Source of the DNA: Sphingomonas alpina
GTDB lineage: Bacteria; Pseudomonadota; Alphaproteobacteria; Sphingomonadales; Sphingomonadaceae
Assembly: GCF_014490665.1 (NCBI RefSeq)
Contig: NZ_CP061038.1
Coordinates: 558,001-622,000 of the forward strand
Direction: 5' to 3'
DNA: 64,000 bases
A program made the translations under genes and the position numbers. Shown piece by piece: positions 1 to 7,944 of this stretch (positions are counted from its first letter, which is position 1; each line of letters starts with the position of its first letter). Below the pieces are notes generated by a model. It made no database searches. It saw only the letters and a list, made by a program, of their open reading frames with translations, and was not told where the DNA came from.

Positions 1-563
1 TTCTTGGCCTTCTCGTTGAGGTCGACGGTGAACTGCTTGAGCGCGCTTTCGCCCTTTTTCTCGCCGGGCTTCTGCGTCTTCTCTTCCTCGGCGCCCTTCA
101 CTTCGCGCGCTTCGGGAACGGCGCCGCCCTTGCCGACGCCATGCGAGATGAAGCTGACGGCATCGAGACGGCTCATGTCCTGCTGCTGAAGGAAATAGAC
201 GGCATAGCTTTCGCGCTCGCTGAACAGAGCGACGAGCACATTGGCGCCGGTCACCTCGTCGCGGCCCGAGGACTGGACGTGGAGAATCGCGCGCTGCACG
301 ACGCGCTGGAAACCGCTGGTGGGCGACGGGTCGGTAGCGGCATCGACCTTCAGCGCCTCGAGCTCGGTATCGAGATAATGCGCCACGGTCGCTTTCAGCT
401 CGCCGAGATCGACGCCGCATGACGACATGACATTGGAGGCATGCTCGTCATCGACCAGCGCCAGCAACAGATGCTCCAGCGTCGCATATTCATGACGGCG
501 CGACGATGCGGCTTCGAGCGCCTTGTGAAGCGTGGTCTCGAGCGCAGAGGCGAAACTAGGCAT
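1..563 (-). CDS. clpA: ATP-dependent Clp protease ATP-binding subunit ClpA (N-terminal part, cut by window edge)
   Basis: The reverse strand from the ATG at 563 reads through the window edge without a stop, giving 187 residues of the amino end. It begins MPSFASALETTLHKALEAAS and contains the two Clp_N repeats (about residues 1-145: the YATLEHLLLAL segment, then the VTGANVLVALFSE segment), followed by a charged linker leading towards the first AAA+ domain, which lies outside the window. ClpA is the Hsp100 unfoldase that feeds substrates to ClpP in the cytoplasm; the N-domain binds substrates and the ClpS adaptor. ClpB also has Clp_N repeats, but the short 'MPSFASALE' start and the charged linker favour ClpA. 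Only the 5' part is visible, so the AAA+ motifs cannot be checked. Confidence 0.92.
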   Translation of the reverse strand, partial: MPSFASALETTLHKALEAASSRRHEYATLEHLLLALVDDEHASNVMSSCGVDLGELKATVAHYLDTELEALKVDAATDPSPTSGFQRVVQRAILHVQSSGRDEVTGANVLVALFSERESYAVYFLQQQDMSRLDAVSFISHGVGKGGAVPEAREVKGAEEEKTQKPGEKKGESALKQFTVDLNEKAK

Positions 564-646
564 TCAGATTACTCCATGCGGACCGTCGGAATGCGGACGG
601 CCCTTTCCACTAATGTTGGAAGGCAGGTCGCCCGCATCAAGCACTT

Positions 647-680
647 GAAAAAAGCTCCGGCTCTTCCAGCCTGCCGGAGC
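647..680 (-). terminator. Rho-independent terminator of the DUF1192 gene
   Basis: An 8-bp perfect inverted repeat (GCTCCGGC at 654-661 with GCCGGAGC at 673-680) is followed, reading leftward, by a run of six T. It begins nine bases beyond the stop of the DUF1192 gene at 689, the classic position for an intrinsic terminator. Confidence 0.8.
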
Positions 681-688
681 GCTCATGC

Positions 689-886
689 TCATCGCTTGAA
701 TAGGTCGTCAGCGCTTGCGCGATGGTTAACGGCCTTGGTCATGCGTGTACGTGTGCGGACGATTTCGCCCTCCAGCGCGGCGATCCGCGCTTCGCATTCC
801 TCGACCGACAGGGGGTCGAGGTCCTGCCGGGTCAGCGCTGTCAGCGGGTCGCCCGGTTTTCCTGCAAGGATCTCATCCAAATCCAT
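689..886 (-). CDS. DUF1192 family small protein
   Basis: A 65-residue protein beginning MDLDEILAGKPGDPL and ending NHRASADDLFKR. The proline/aspartate-rich start, the DLDPLSVEECEARIAALEGEI helix and the HRASAD..F ending are the hallmarks of DUF1192, a short alphaproteobacterial family of unknown function. The middle (about residues 25-55) is a charged helix likely to form a coiled coil. It is transcribed divergently from the oxidoreductase at 964 across a 77-bp gap. The role is unknown. Confidence 0.88.
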   Translation of the reverse strand: MDLDEILAGKPGDPLTALTRQDLDPLSVEECEARIAALEGEIVRTRTRMTKAVNHRASADDLFKR

Positions 887-963
887 GACATGAAAGTTGA
901 CCGGGTGTACCGCGATGTCAATAAGACCCGCCGGATATCCGGCGAAAAAGGGGCGGCGGATCG

Positions 964-1968
964 ATGAGCGACATTCCGAAACTGATGCGGGCGATCGATC
1001 CCGATGCGCCCGGCGGACCCGATGTGTTGCGCATCGTCGAGCGGCCCGTGCCGGTGCCCGGGCCCGAAGAGGTGCTGATCCGCGTCGCCGCCGCCGGCGT
1101 CAACCGGCCGGAAGTGATGCAGCGCAAGGGATTATACCCGCCGCCGCCTGGCGCGCCGTCGATTCTCGGCATGGAAGTATCCGGCACGATCGTCGCGGTT
1201 GGTGACGGCGTCATGAAGGAAATTATCGGCCAGCCGGTCTGCGCCCTGATCAGCGGCGGCGCCTATGCCGATTATGCCGTCGCGCCCTGGGGCCAGTGCC
1301 TGCCGGTGCCCGAAGCGCTGTCGATGGTCGAGGCCGCGGCAATGCCCGAGACGCTGTTCACCGTGTGGACCAATTTGTTCGAGCGCGGCTATGCCTCGGA
1401 AGGCGACACGGTGCTGGTGCATGGCGGGACCAGCGGCATCGGAACCATGGCGATCGCGCTTGCCAATCTGTTCGGCCTGACGATCATCGTCACGGCCGGA
1501 TCGGACGAGAAATGCGCCGCGGCCAAGGCGCTCGGGGCGGATCATGCGATCAACTACAAGACGCAGGACTTCGTCGCTGAGGTGAAGGCGATTACCGCCG
1601 GCAAGGGCTGTGCCGTGGTGCTCGACATGGTCGGCGGCGACTATCTGCCGCGCAACATGCAGTGCCTTGCGGACGATGGTCGTCACGTCTCGATCGCCGT
1701 GCAAGGCGGGCTGACCGCGACGATCCCGATCTTCGAGATCATGCGCCGCCGCCTGACTCTGACCGGATCGACGCTGCGCCCGCGCGACACCGCGTTCAAG
1801 ACGCTGGTCGCCGACGAACTTTCACGCACGGTCTGGCCACATGTCGCAGCGGGACGTTTGAAACCGGTGATCGACCGCACTTTCCCGCTCGCGGAAGCCC
1901 CGGCTGCGCATGAACGGATGGAGGCCGGCGACCATGTCGGCAAGATCGTGCTGGTGATGGACGACTAG
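964..1968 (+). CDS. NAD(P)H:quinone oxidoreductase, MDR superfamily (PIG3/zeta-crystallin type)
   Basis: A 334-residue zinc-independent medium-chain dehydrogenase/reductase. The N-terminal GroES-like domain (about 1-125) carries AAGVNRPEVMQRKGLYPPPP, and a Rossmann domain follows with VHGGTSGIGTMAIALA around residue 155 as the NADPH-binding loop. The family reduces quinones by one-electron transfer using NADPH. No structural or catalytic zinc cysteine cluster is seen, as expected for this subfamily. It starts at ATG 964, preceded by a GGGGCGG-type ribosome site, and runs divergently from the DUF1192 gene. The natural substrate cannot be read from sequence. Confidence 0.9.
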   Translation: MSDIPKLMRAIDPDAPGGPDVLRIVERPVPVPGPEEVLIRVAAAGVNRPEVMQRKGLYPPPPGAPSILGMEVSGTIVAVGDGVMKEIIGQPVCALISGGAYADYAVAPWGQCLPVPEALSMVEAAAMPETLFTVWTNLFERGYASEGDTVLVHGGTSGIGTMAIALANLFGLTIIVTAGSDEKCAAAKALGADHAINYKTQDFVAEVKAITAGKGCAVVLDMVGGDYLPRNMQCLADDGRHVSIAVQGGLTATIPIFEIMRRRLTLTGSTLRPRDTAFKTLVADELSRTVWPHVAAGRLKPVIDRTFPLAEAPAAHERMEAGDHVGKIVLVMDD

Positions 1969-1984
1969 CGCCTATGGTCGGTCG

Positions 1985-2090
1985 TGGAAAAAGGCAGCGG
2001 GATCCCAGCGTCCGCTGGGATGACGGGGCTTGTTTGGTTGGCCGCCTGCCCAACTACACACGTCATTCCCGCGAACGCGGGAATCCCGCT
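1985..2090. repeat. Palindromic repeat pair upstream of the GIY-YIG gene (REP/BIME-like)
   Basis: Two related palindromes in opposite orientation. Copy 1 has arms ATCCCAGCG (2002-2010) and CGCTGGGAT (2013-2021); copy 2 has arms ATTCCCGCG (2065-2073) and CGCGGGAAT (2076-2084) followed by CCCGCTTCTTCTTCTCG. Both belong to the widespread CGTCATYCCCGC-N-GCGGGATCCCGCT extragenic palindrome type. They mirror a second pair at 2461-2569 on the other side of the GIY-YIG gene. Confidence 0.85.
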
Positions 2091-2110
2091 TCTTCTTCTC
2101 GATTCCTGAG

Positions 2111-2440
2111 ATGAAAGGCGGCTGGGTCTATATGATGGCCGATCGCTATCGCGGCGCAATCTATATCGGCGTCACCGCTTATATCGAAGCCCGCGCCTTC
2201 CAGCATGCGACCCAGGTCGGCTCCGATTTCTGCCGCCGCTACGGCATTACCAAGCTCGTCTGGGCCGAATATGCCGAGCGGATCGACGATGCGATCGTGC
2301 GCGAGAAGCAGATGAAGAAATGGCGGCGCGCGTGGAAGATCGAGCTGATCGAGACGGTGAATCCCGATTGGCTGGATTTGTTCGAGACGATGAACGGCGG
2401 GACGGAAGAAGGCGCCGTATTTCCGAAGGAGTTGCGATAG
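2111..2440 (+). CDS. GIY-YIG nuclease family protein
   Basis: A 109-residue protein starting MKGGWVYMMADRYRGAIYIG. It has the GIY-YIG signature (WVYMM at residues 5-9, then AIYIGVT around 16-22), followed by the family's Arg, Glu and C-terminal Asn region (EARAFQHATQ, REKQMKKWRRAWKIELIE, NPDW). This stand-alone short form is common in Proteobacteria and resembles the catalytic domain of UvrC and homing endonucleases; its function is not established. The ATG at 2111 is chosen because the upstream part of the open frame lies in the flanking palindrome. The gene sits between two pairs of palindromic repeats, an arrangement that suggests it may act on or move with them (inference). Confidence 0.87.
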   Translation: MKGGWVYMMADRYRGAIYIGVTAYIEARAFQHATQVGSDFCRRYGITKLVWAEYAERIDDAIVREKQMKKWRRAWKIELIETVNPDWLDLFETMNGGTEEGAVFPKELR

Positions 2441-2460
2441 CCCCGCTTTCTTAAACCTCC

Positions 2461-2570
2461 CGTCATCCCCGCGAAGGCGGGGATCCCGCTTCTTCTTTTC
2501 GACAGAAATTCAGTCTCTACCGGCCAAGGTGGAAAAGGCAGCGGGATCCCCGCTTGCGCGGGGATGACGT
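2461..2570. repeat. Palindromic repeat pair downstream of the GIY-YIG gene
   Basis: Copy 3 has arms ATCCCCGC (2465-2472) and GCGGGGAT (2477-2484) followed by CCCGCTTCTTCTTTTCGAC. Copy 4, inverted, has arms ATCCCCGC (2546-2553) and GCGGGGAT (2558-2565), preceded by GTGGAAAAGGCAGCGG. That lead-in almost repeats the one before copy 1 at 1985, which differs by one A. The four copies make a near-symmetric frame around the GIY-YIG gene. Confidence 0.85.
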
Positions 2571-2674
2571 TGAGGTGGGAGGTTCCCCCGACATCTCAAT
2601 CGACATTCGTGTTCGATTCCGCTGGCGACCGGCCGTCTCGACCTCTATCCTGTATTCATGGGGCAGGGTGGTAA

Positions 2675-3286
2675 GTGTTAGCGTTTCTCGGGGCGCCGGA
2701 AAATTTCGTCTTCGTTTCGGCCATCGTGCTGATGCTGTTGATCGGCGTCGTGCAACTGGTCGGGCTTGGTCATGACGCGCATATTCATGGCGATTTCGAT
2801 TCGCACCCCGACCTGCTGAGCTGGCTCGGGGTCGGCCGCTTGCCCATGCTCATGCTGCTGGTCGTTTTCCTGGCGACCTTCGGCGTGATCGGGCTGATCG
2901 GCCAGCAGGCGATTCATGACACGACCGGCGCGCTGCTGGATTCCTGGTTCGCCATTCCCGCCGCCCTTGCCGCGGCGCTTCCCGTCACTGGCCTGGCCGC
3001 CCGGGGCCTCGCGCGCGTCCTGCCGCGCGATCACACCACCGCGATCTCGCTCGACGATCTGGTTGGCGAGGTGGCGTATATCGTCACCGGCCGTGCCGCT
3101 TATGGGTCGCCCGCCCGCGCTCGCGCCGAGGACGAACATGGCCAGGCGCATTACGTCATGGTCGAACCCAATACGCCCGACCAGGTCTTTGAGGAGGGCG
3201 AGCGCATCCTGCTCGTACGCCGCGAGGACCAGATCTTTCGTGCCATTTCTCGCGGCGACCATCGTCTGCCGCATATCGGAGTCTGA
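2675..3286 (+). CDS. yqiJ: YqiJ family membrane protein (OB-fold, DUF1449)
   Basis: A 203-residue protein with three membrane segments (about residues 9-31, 56-80 and 89-112) and a C-terminal OB-fold domain (about 120-203), the layout of YqiJ. YqiJ-type proteins resemble NfeD and are genetically paired with flotillins, which they may assist in organising membrane microdomains. The start is GTG at 2675 (MLAFLGAPENF), preceded by GGGCAGGGTGG. The stop at 3286 lies five bases before the flotillin start, so the two are an operon. Confidence 0.88.
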   Translation: MLAFLGAPENFVFVSAIVLMLLIGVVQLVGLGHDAHIHGDFDSHPDLLSWLGVGRLPMLMLLVVFLATFGVIGLIGQQAIHDTTGALLDSWFAIPAALAAALPVTGLAARGLARVLPRDHTTAISLDDLVGEVAYIVTGRAAYGSPARARAEDEHGQAHYVMVEPNTPDQVFEEGERILLVRREDQIFRAISRGDHRLPHIGV

Positions 3287-3291
3287 CCGCA

Positions 3292-4986
3292 ATGAACGAA
3301 GTCGTTAGCCAGTCGGGATCGATCATACCCTATCTGATCTATTCGGGCGTCGGCCTTGCCGCGCTGCTGATCCTCGGCATGATTCTCGCCAAGCTCTACA
3401 AGCGCGCTTCGAAGGAGATCGGCTTCGTGCGCACCGGCTTCGGCGGCGAAAAGGTCGTGATCAACGGCGGTGCGCTGGTGCTGCCGGTGTTCCATGAGAC
3501 GATGCCGGTCAACATGAACACGGTGCGTCTCGCCGTCGAGCGCAAGAACACCGACGCGCTGATCACGCTCGACCGGCTGCGCATTGACGTGAAGGCCGAA
3601 TTCTATGTCCGCGTGCGTCCCGACGCCCAGTCGATCGCGACCGCGGCGCAGACGCTTGGCATGCGCACCATGCATCCCGATGCGCTGAAGGAGCTGGTCG
3701 AGGGCAAGTTCGTCGACGCGCTGCGTTCGGTCGCCGCCGGCATGACGATGAACCAACTGCACGAACAACGCGCCGATTTCGTGCAGAAGGTGCAGCAGGT
3801 CTCCTCCGCCGATCTGGCGATGAATGGCCTGGAGCTCGAATCGGTCTCGCTGACCGGGCTCGACCAGACCTCGATCGAGCATTTCAATGCCAATAACGCG
3901 TTCGACGCCGAAGGCCTGACCAAGCTGACCGAGCAGATCGAACTGCGAAAGAAAGCGCGCAACGATATCGAGCAGGACACGCGGATCCAGATCGAGACCA
4001 AGAATCTCGAGGCCGAGCGCCAGTCCTTCCTGATCGGCCGCGATACCGAATTCGCCCGGCTCGAGCAGGAGCGCGAGATCGAACTGAAGCGCGCCGGCCA
4101 GGCGTCCGAAGTGGCGCGCGAACAGGCGCTGCGCACGCGTGAAGCCGATCAGGCGAAGATCGAGGCCAAGCAGAAGGTCGACAGCTCGCAGATCGAAGCC
4201 GACCGCGCGGTCAAGGAAGCGCAGATCGCGCAGGAACAGGCGCTCGCGCTGGCCCGGCAGGAGCAGCAGATCGCGGTGCAGAACAAGAGCCGCGAAGAAA
4301 GCCAGTCGCGCGCCGAGGCCGATAAGGCACGCGCCGAAGCCGTCGCCGCCGAGGAACAGGTCGGCACCGCGCGCGAGACGGAGATCGCCGAGCGCCAGAA
4401 GCGCATCGAGCTGATCGATGCGTCGCGCGAAGCCGAACGTGCCGCGATCGGCATCAAGGTGCAGGCCGAGGCTGAGAAGCAGGCGGCGGCCGACCGCGGT
4501 GAAGCGGTACGACTGACCGCCGAGAGCGAAGCGGAAGCTGCCAAGCTCAAGGCGGAGGGCGACCGCGTCCGCTTCGAGGTCGAGGCCGCGGGGCAGCGTG
4601 CGGTCAACGAAGCGGCGAACCTGCTTTCGTCCGACCAGGTGTCGATGGCGACCAGGCTCGCCTTGCTCAAGGTGCTGCCCGACCTGATCCGCGAAGCGGC
4701 ACGGCCGATGGAAGCGATCGACAGCATCAAGATCGTGCAGGTCGAGGGGCTGCAGGGCCAGGGCGGTGCCGGTGTCGCGATCGACGGCGATGGCGGTAAC
4801 GGCAACCTCGCCAATTCGGCGGTGTCGGCGGCGTTGCGCTATCGCGCCCAGGCGCCACTGATCGACGGGCTGATGAAGGAACTCGGCATCGACGGCTCGT
4901 CGCTTGAGGCGATGACGAAATCGGTGACCGCAACCCAGACCAAACCGGTGGTCGCGCCGGTCGTGGTCGTGTCCGACCAGGAATGA
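3292..4986 (+). CDS. yqiK: Flotillin family protein YqiK
   Basis: A 564-residue protein with one N-terminal membrane anchor (about residues 12-36), an SPFH/Band-7 domain (about 45-215) and a very long Ala/Glu/Gln/Arg-rich coiled coil (about 220-455, with repeated EAD.A and AEAEAE patterns), then a short C-terminal oligomerisation region. This matches bacterial flotillin YqiK, which assembles in lipid microdomains of the inner membrane. It is the second gene of a two-gene operon with yqiJ. The length matches the family; nothing appears missing. Confidence 0.92.
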   Translation: MNEVVSQSGSIIPYLIYSGVGLAALLILGMILAKLYKRASKEIGFVRTGFGGEKVVINGGALVLPVFHETMPVNMNTVRLAVERKNTDALITLDRLRIDVKAEFYVRVRPDAQSIATAAQTLGMRTMHPDALKELVEGKFVDALRSVAAGMTMNQLHEQRADFVQKVQQVSSADLAMNGLELESVSLTGLDQTSIEHFNANNAFDAEGLTKLTEQIELRKKARNDIEQDTRIQIETKNLEAERQSFLIGRDTEFARLEQEREIELKRAGQASEVAREQALRTREADQAKIEAKQKVDSSQIEADRAVKEAQIAQEQALALARQEQQIAVQNKSREESQSRAEADKARAEAVAAEEQVGTARETEIAERQKRIELIDASREAERAAIGIKVQAEAEKQAAADRGEAVRLTAESEAEAAKLKAEGDRVRFEVEAAGQRAVNEAANLLSSDQVSMATRLALLKVLPDLIREAARPMEAIDSIKIVQVEGLQGQGGAGVAIDGDGGNGNLANSAVSAALRYRAQAPLIDGLMKELGIDGSSLEAMTKSVTATQTKPVVAPVVVVSDQE

Positions 4987-5141
4987 TGAGGCGTTTCACG
5001 CGTATGTCCAACCAGGGTCGGGTCTTCGGGGAAGGCGATGACGTTGATTGATGACCCGGTGGTCAAGCGGGATGCCATGATTCGCGGCGTTTTGCTGGGT
5101 CGCCAAGGTCCGACAGCGTAGCCGGTACGATCGGAATTTCT
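4987..5141. other. Convergent intergenic gap between yqiK and the WYL regulator gene
   Basis: These 155 bases separate the end of yqiK from the end of the oppositely oriented WYL regulator gene. I see no strong terminator hairpin with a T-run and no convincing small gene in it. Confidence 0.5.
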
Positions 5142-6110
5142 TCAAACCAGCGGCGCGCTCCGGCCGATCATCTGCCCGGCCAGTTCATGCAACGCCGCGC
5201 GTAATGCCGGCGGATCGATCACCTCGATCTCCGGCCCGATGGCGAGCAGGTCGAGCGCCGCCTGTTCGGGCCGCTCGACCGGCAGGGTCAGGCGCACCCA
5301 GCCATCGCTTTCCACTGTTCCGGCCGCCTGCACGGCGCGGACGGCATAACCGCCGAGCCGGGCCAGTCGCTTGAGGCCGATCGGCGAAGCGCGCAGCACC
5401 GCATTCTCCTGCCGCAAATCGCTCTCGAAGCGCTCGGTCGCTTCCGACCAGAAAGCGGCGAGTTCGAACCCCGCGGGCCGCTCGAACATCGTATCCAGCA
5501 TCGTCGCCGACAGGATATTGGACACTTTGAAGATTCGCGTCTTGCCGCGCGCGGCGGCGACGCAATACCAGCCGCCGCCTTTCATCACCAAACCGAGCGG
5601 TTCGATCCGCCAGTCATGCGTTGCAGTCCAGCTTTCGTAGCGCATTTCGACCACCCGCTGGTCGAGCACCGCGCGGGTCAGTCGGGGCAGATGCTCGGCC
5701 GGCTGATCGTCGCGGTACCAGTCGACCGGGTCGAGATGGAAGCGTCCGCCGATCCGCGCCGCGCCGTCGACCGATCCGGGCGTCAGCGACGCGAGCAGCT
5801 TGCCCTTCGCGCGCGATGCCGCGGGGCCCAGGCCGAGCGCGGCGGCCGGGCCGGGCAAGCCGATCATCAGCATCGCCTCCGCTTCGTCGCTGGCGAGCCC
5901 GGTCAGGCGCGTGCGATATCCGTCGAGCAGCTGGAACCCGCCGCCCGGGCCGCGATCGCCATAGACCGGCACGCCGGCCGCGCTCAGCGCGTCGATATCG
6001 CGATAGATGGTCCGCTCCGAGACCTCGAACTCCTCGGCCAATGCCTTCGCGGTCAGCCGCGTGCGGAGTTGCAACAGGATCAGGATCGACAGGAGCCGGC
6101 TTGCGCGCAT
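5142..6110 (-). CDS. YafY-type transcriptional regulator with HTH and WYL domains
   Basis: A 322-residue protein. Residues 1-60 form a DeoR-like winged helix (MRASRLLSILILLQLRTRLT then SERTIYRDIDALS), and a WYL ligand-sensing domain spans about 135-210 (VVEMRYESWT, then IEPLGLVMKGGGWYCVAA). A WCX-type tail follows. Family members are one-component regulators that often control a divergently placed gene; here the neighbour is the exported DUF1579-like protein at 6192, only 81 bp away, a plausible target. The ligand is unknown. The start is the ATG at 6110. Confidence 0.9.
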   Translation of the reverse strand: MRASRLLSILILLQLRTRLTAKALAEEFEVSERTIYRDIDALSAAGVPVYGDRGPGGGFQLLDGYRTRLTGLASDEAEAMLMIGLPGPAAALGLGPAASRAKGKLLASLTPGSVDGAARIGGRFHLDPVDWYRDDQPAEHLPRLTRAVLDQRVVEMRYESWTATHDWRIEPLGLVMKGGGWYCVAAARGKTRIFKVSNILSATMLDTMFERPAGFELAAFWSEATERFESDLRQENAVLRASPIGLKRLARLGGYAVRAVQAAGTVESDGWVRLTLPVERPEQAALDLLAIGPEIEVIDPPALRAALHELAGQMIGRSAPLV

Positions 6111-6191
6111 GAATCGGCTATGCCCGATAATAGCTGACGGAAAGTGTCAGGTAGCACGGTCCATACCGCTTCGCATCACAGGTGAAGGAAA

Positions 6192-6767
6192 ATGGACATG
6201 GAACAGACAATCGGACGCAGAACAATGCTGCAGGGCGCTGCTGGATTGATCGTCGCGCATATGGCGCTGGCTGGCGTGACGGCGGCGGGCGCGACCGAGG
6301 CCGAACCGCTGGGCAAGCCGGGCGATTTCGACTTCCTGACCGGCGAATGGCGGATCCATAATCGCATGATCAAGCCAGGAACGACCGGCGAATGGATCGA
6401 GTTTCCCGGCGAAGCGACGGTACGGGCGATCCTCGGCGGCGTGTGCAGCGTCGAGGAACTGCGCATCCCGGCGCGCGATTTCTCCGGCATGGGTCTGCGC
6501 CTGCTCGATCTCGAAAAGCGGGTCTGGTCGGACCATTGGGTCAACGGCAAGTCCGGTGTGGTCGCCGTACCGGGGCAGTTGGGGGTATTCCGGGACGGCG
6601 TCGGCACGTTCGAGTCCGAGGAAATGGATGGCGGCACCAGGATGCTGGTGCGCGGGATATGGGACCGGATCACCCCGACCTCGCACCGCTGGTATCAGAC
6701 CGTCTCACGCGATGGCGGCAAGAGCTGGGCGGAAAACTGGTACATGGACTGGAGCCGCGTCGGTTAG
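6192..6767 (+). CDS. Exported DUF1579-like protein with Tat-type signal
   Basis: A 191-residue protein starting MDMEQTIGRRTMLQGAAGLI. The twin-arginine (residues 9-10) followed by a hydrophobic stretch to about residue 30 suggests Tat export. The remainder (GDFDFLTGEWRIHNRM, then SVEELRIPARDFSGM, then a terminal SWAENWYMDW) resembles the DUF1579/heme-binding-like beta-barrel proteins, for which no enzyme activity is established. It diverges from the WYL regulator and may be its target. An alternative ATG two codons in (6198) lies closer to the twin arginine. Confidence 0.75.
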   Translation: MDMEQTIGRRTMLQGAAGLIVAHMALAGVTAAGATEAEPLGKPGDFDFLTGEWRIHNRMIKPGTTGEWIEFPGEATVRAILGGVCSVEELRIPARDFSGMGLRLLDLEKRVWSDHWVNGKSGVVAVPGQLGVFRDGVGTFESEEMDGGTRMLVRGIWDRITPTSHRWYQTVSRDGGKSWAENWYMDWSRVG

Positions 6768-6895
6768 GATGGATCGACGGTCAGCGCCGCGATGCGGGCC
6801 GCGTCGATTCAATCCTGCGGGCATTCATGCCAGCGTGGCGGCGGATGGGATGCCAGCCGGCGTTGCGCCCCGCTCTTTGACATGACCGGAAAACA
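6768..6895. other. Leading part of the 6.8-7.2 kb intergenic region
   Basis: About 130 bases between the DUF1579-like gene and the repeat element at 6900. I see no gene, no clear terminator and no repeat in it. Confidence 0.4.
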
Positions 6896-6899
6896 ACCA

Positions 6900-7076
6900 G
6901 TGTTTTGCGACCGCTGTTCGGCAGGAACAGCGGTCAGCTCACCCCTGTTCCTGCGCTTCCCACCGCTGTTATGGATAACAGCGGTGGAGGTATTCAAGGC
7001 ATTGAAAAAAGAAGAAAATCAGCGACCCAGATCCAACTTAACAGGGGTGACCTTTTTTCGAAGGAACAGCGGTAAA
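6900..7076 (+). repeat. CTGTT/AACAG multi-hairpin element, copy 1 (prefix ACCG/ACCC)
   Basis: This element has three nested perfect inverted repeats. Hairpin 1 pairs GACCGCTGTTC (6909-6919) with 6925-6935. Hairpin 2 pairs CCACCGCTGTTAT (6960-6972) with 6975-6987. A long-range pair joins TCACCCCTGTT (6939-6949) with AACAGGGGTGA (7040-7050). Between them lies an A-rich stretch (6996-7020). The shared box ATCCAACTTAACAG is at 7031-7044, a T6 run at 7053-7058, and a last GAACAGCGGT at 7064-7073. Twenty bases (7031-7050) recur exactly in copy 5, as do the 16 bases 6904-6919. There is no open frame of note. It lies between two forward genes. Whether it acts as RNA or DNA is unknown. Confidence 0.85.
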
Positions 7077-7236
7077 TCCGGCCCGATGATGACCGCGACT
7101 CGCATGGCTGCGGTCATCGGCCAATCGGCGCGGCAGGCAGGTCACAAGGCGCGCTTGTCGATCATTCCGCTCGTTTGATTTGACGCACCGCGCCGGAGCG
7201 CCATGAAGAGTGCGTCGATCGAGGGGGAGCCGCGGC

Positions 7237-7854
7237 ATGTCCAATCTGATTCTTCACGAATATGCCCGGTCGGGAAATTGCTACAAGATCCGCCTCACCG
7301 CCGCCTGTCTCGGCCTTCCGGTCGAGCGGCGCGAATATGACATCATGGCGGGAGCAACGCGGACCCCGTCCTTTCTCGATACGGTCAACGCCAATGGACG
7401 AATCCCGGTGCTCCAGGTCGGCGACCGGTTTCTGCCGGAAAGCGGGGCGGCGTGTCTGTATCTCGCCGACGGGTCGGCGCTGCTCCCGGCGGACCGGTTC
7501 GACCGCGCCGACATGATGCGCTGGATGTTCTGGGAACAATATAATCACGAACCCAATGTCGCGACGTTGCGCTTCTGGCGCCTGTTCATCGGCGACGATC
7601 GTCTGAACGATCTGCAACGCGCGCAGCTTCCCGCCAAACAGGTGGCGGGCGAAGCCGCGCTCGCGTTGATGGACGAGCATCTGAGCACGCGCGACTATTT
7701 TGTCGGTGACCGGCCGACGCTCGCCGACATTGCGCTCTACGCTTATACTCATGTCGCGAATGAAGGTGGTTTCGATCTTTCGCTCTACCCGTCTGTACAA
7801 AAGTGGCTCGGGCAAGTTGCAGCAATGCCGGGGCATGTAACATTGGACGCTTGA
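7237..7854 (+). CDS. Glutathione S-transferase family protein
   Basis: A 205-residue protein with an N-terminal thioredoxin-like domain (about 1-78; LHEYARSGNCYKIRLTAACLG, with the NGRIPVLQ cis-proline and ESGAACLYLA glutathione-binding motifs) and a C-terminal all-helical domain (about 88-200, with DRPTLADIALYAYTH). GSTs conjugate glutathione to electrophiles or act as peroxidases in the cytosol. The start at 7237 is chosen over upstream in-frame codons because GAGGGGGAG lies 8-16 bases before it. The substrate is unknown. Repeat element copy 1 lies upstream. Confidence 0.9.
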   Translation: MSNLILHEYARSGNCYKIRLTAACLGLPVERREYDIMAGATRTPSFLDTVNANGRIPVLQVGDRFLPESGAACLYLADGSALLPADRFDRADMMRWMFWEQYNHEPNVATLRFWRLFIGDDRLNDLQRAQLPAKQVAGEAALALMDEHLSTRDYFVGDRPTLADIALYAYTHVANEGGFDLSLYPSVQKWLGQVAAMPGHVTLDA

Positions 7855-7944
7855 ACTGACACGGAACTGTCACGCGTCACGATTCTAAATGTAACACGAT
7901 GTCGTCATAGCCGCTGCAATGGGAAACCTTAGCGGGGCGAGGCC

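Noticed and set aside
2030..2110. N-terminal extension of the GIY-YIG protein
   Set aside because: The 27 extra codons fall in the flanking palindrome and do not resemble the family; the ATG at 2111 starts the domain directly.
6900..7076. Integron attC site or insertion sequence
   Set aside because: The GTTAA-like words recall attC core sites, but there is no cassette gene, no integrase and no target-site duplication that I can see at any copy.
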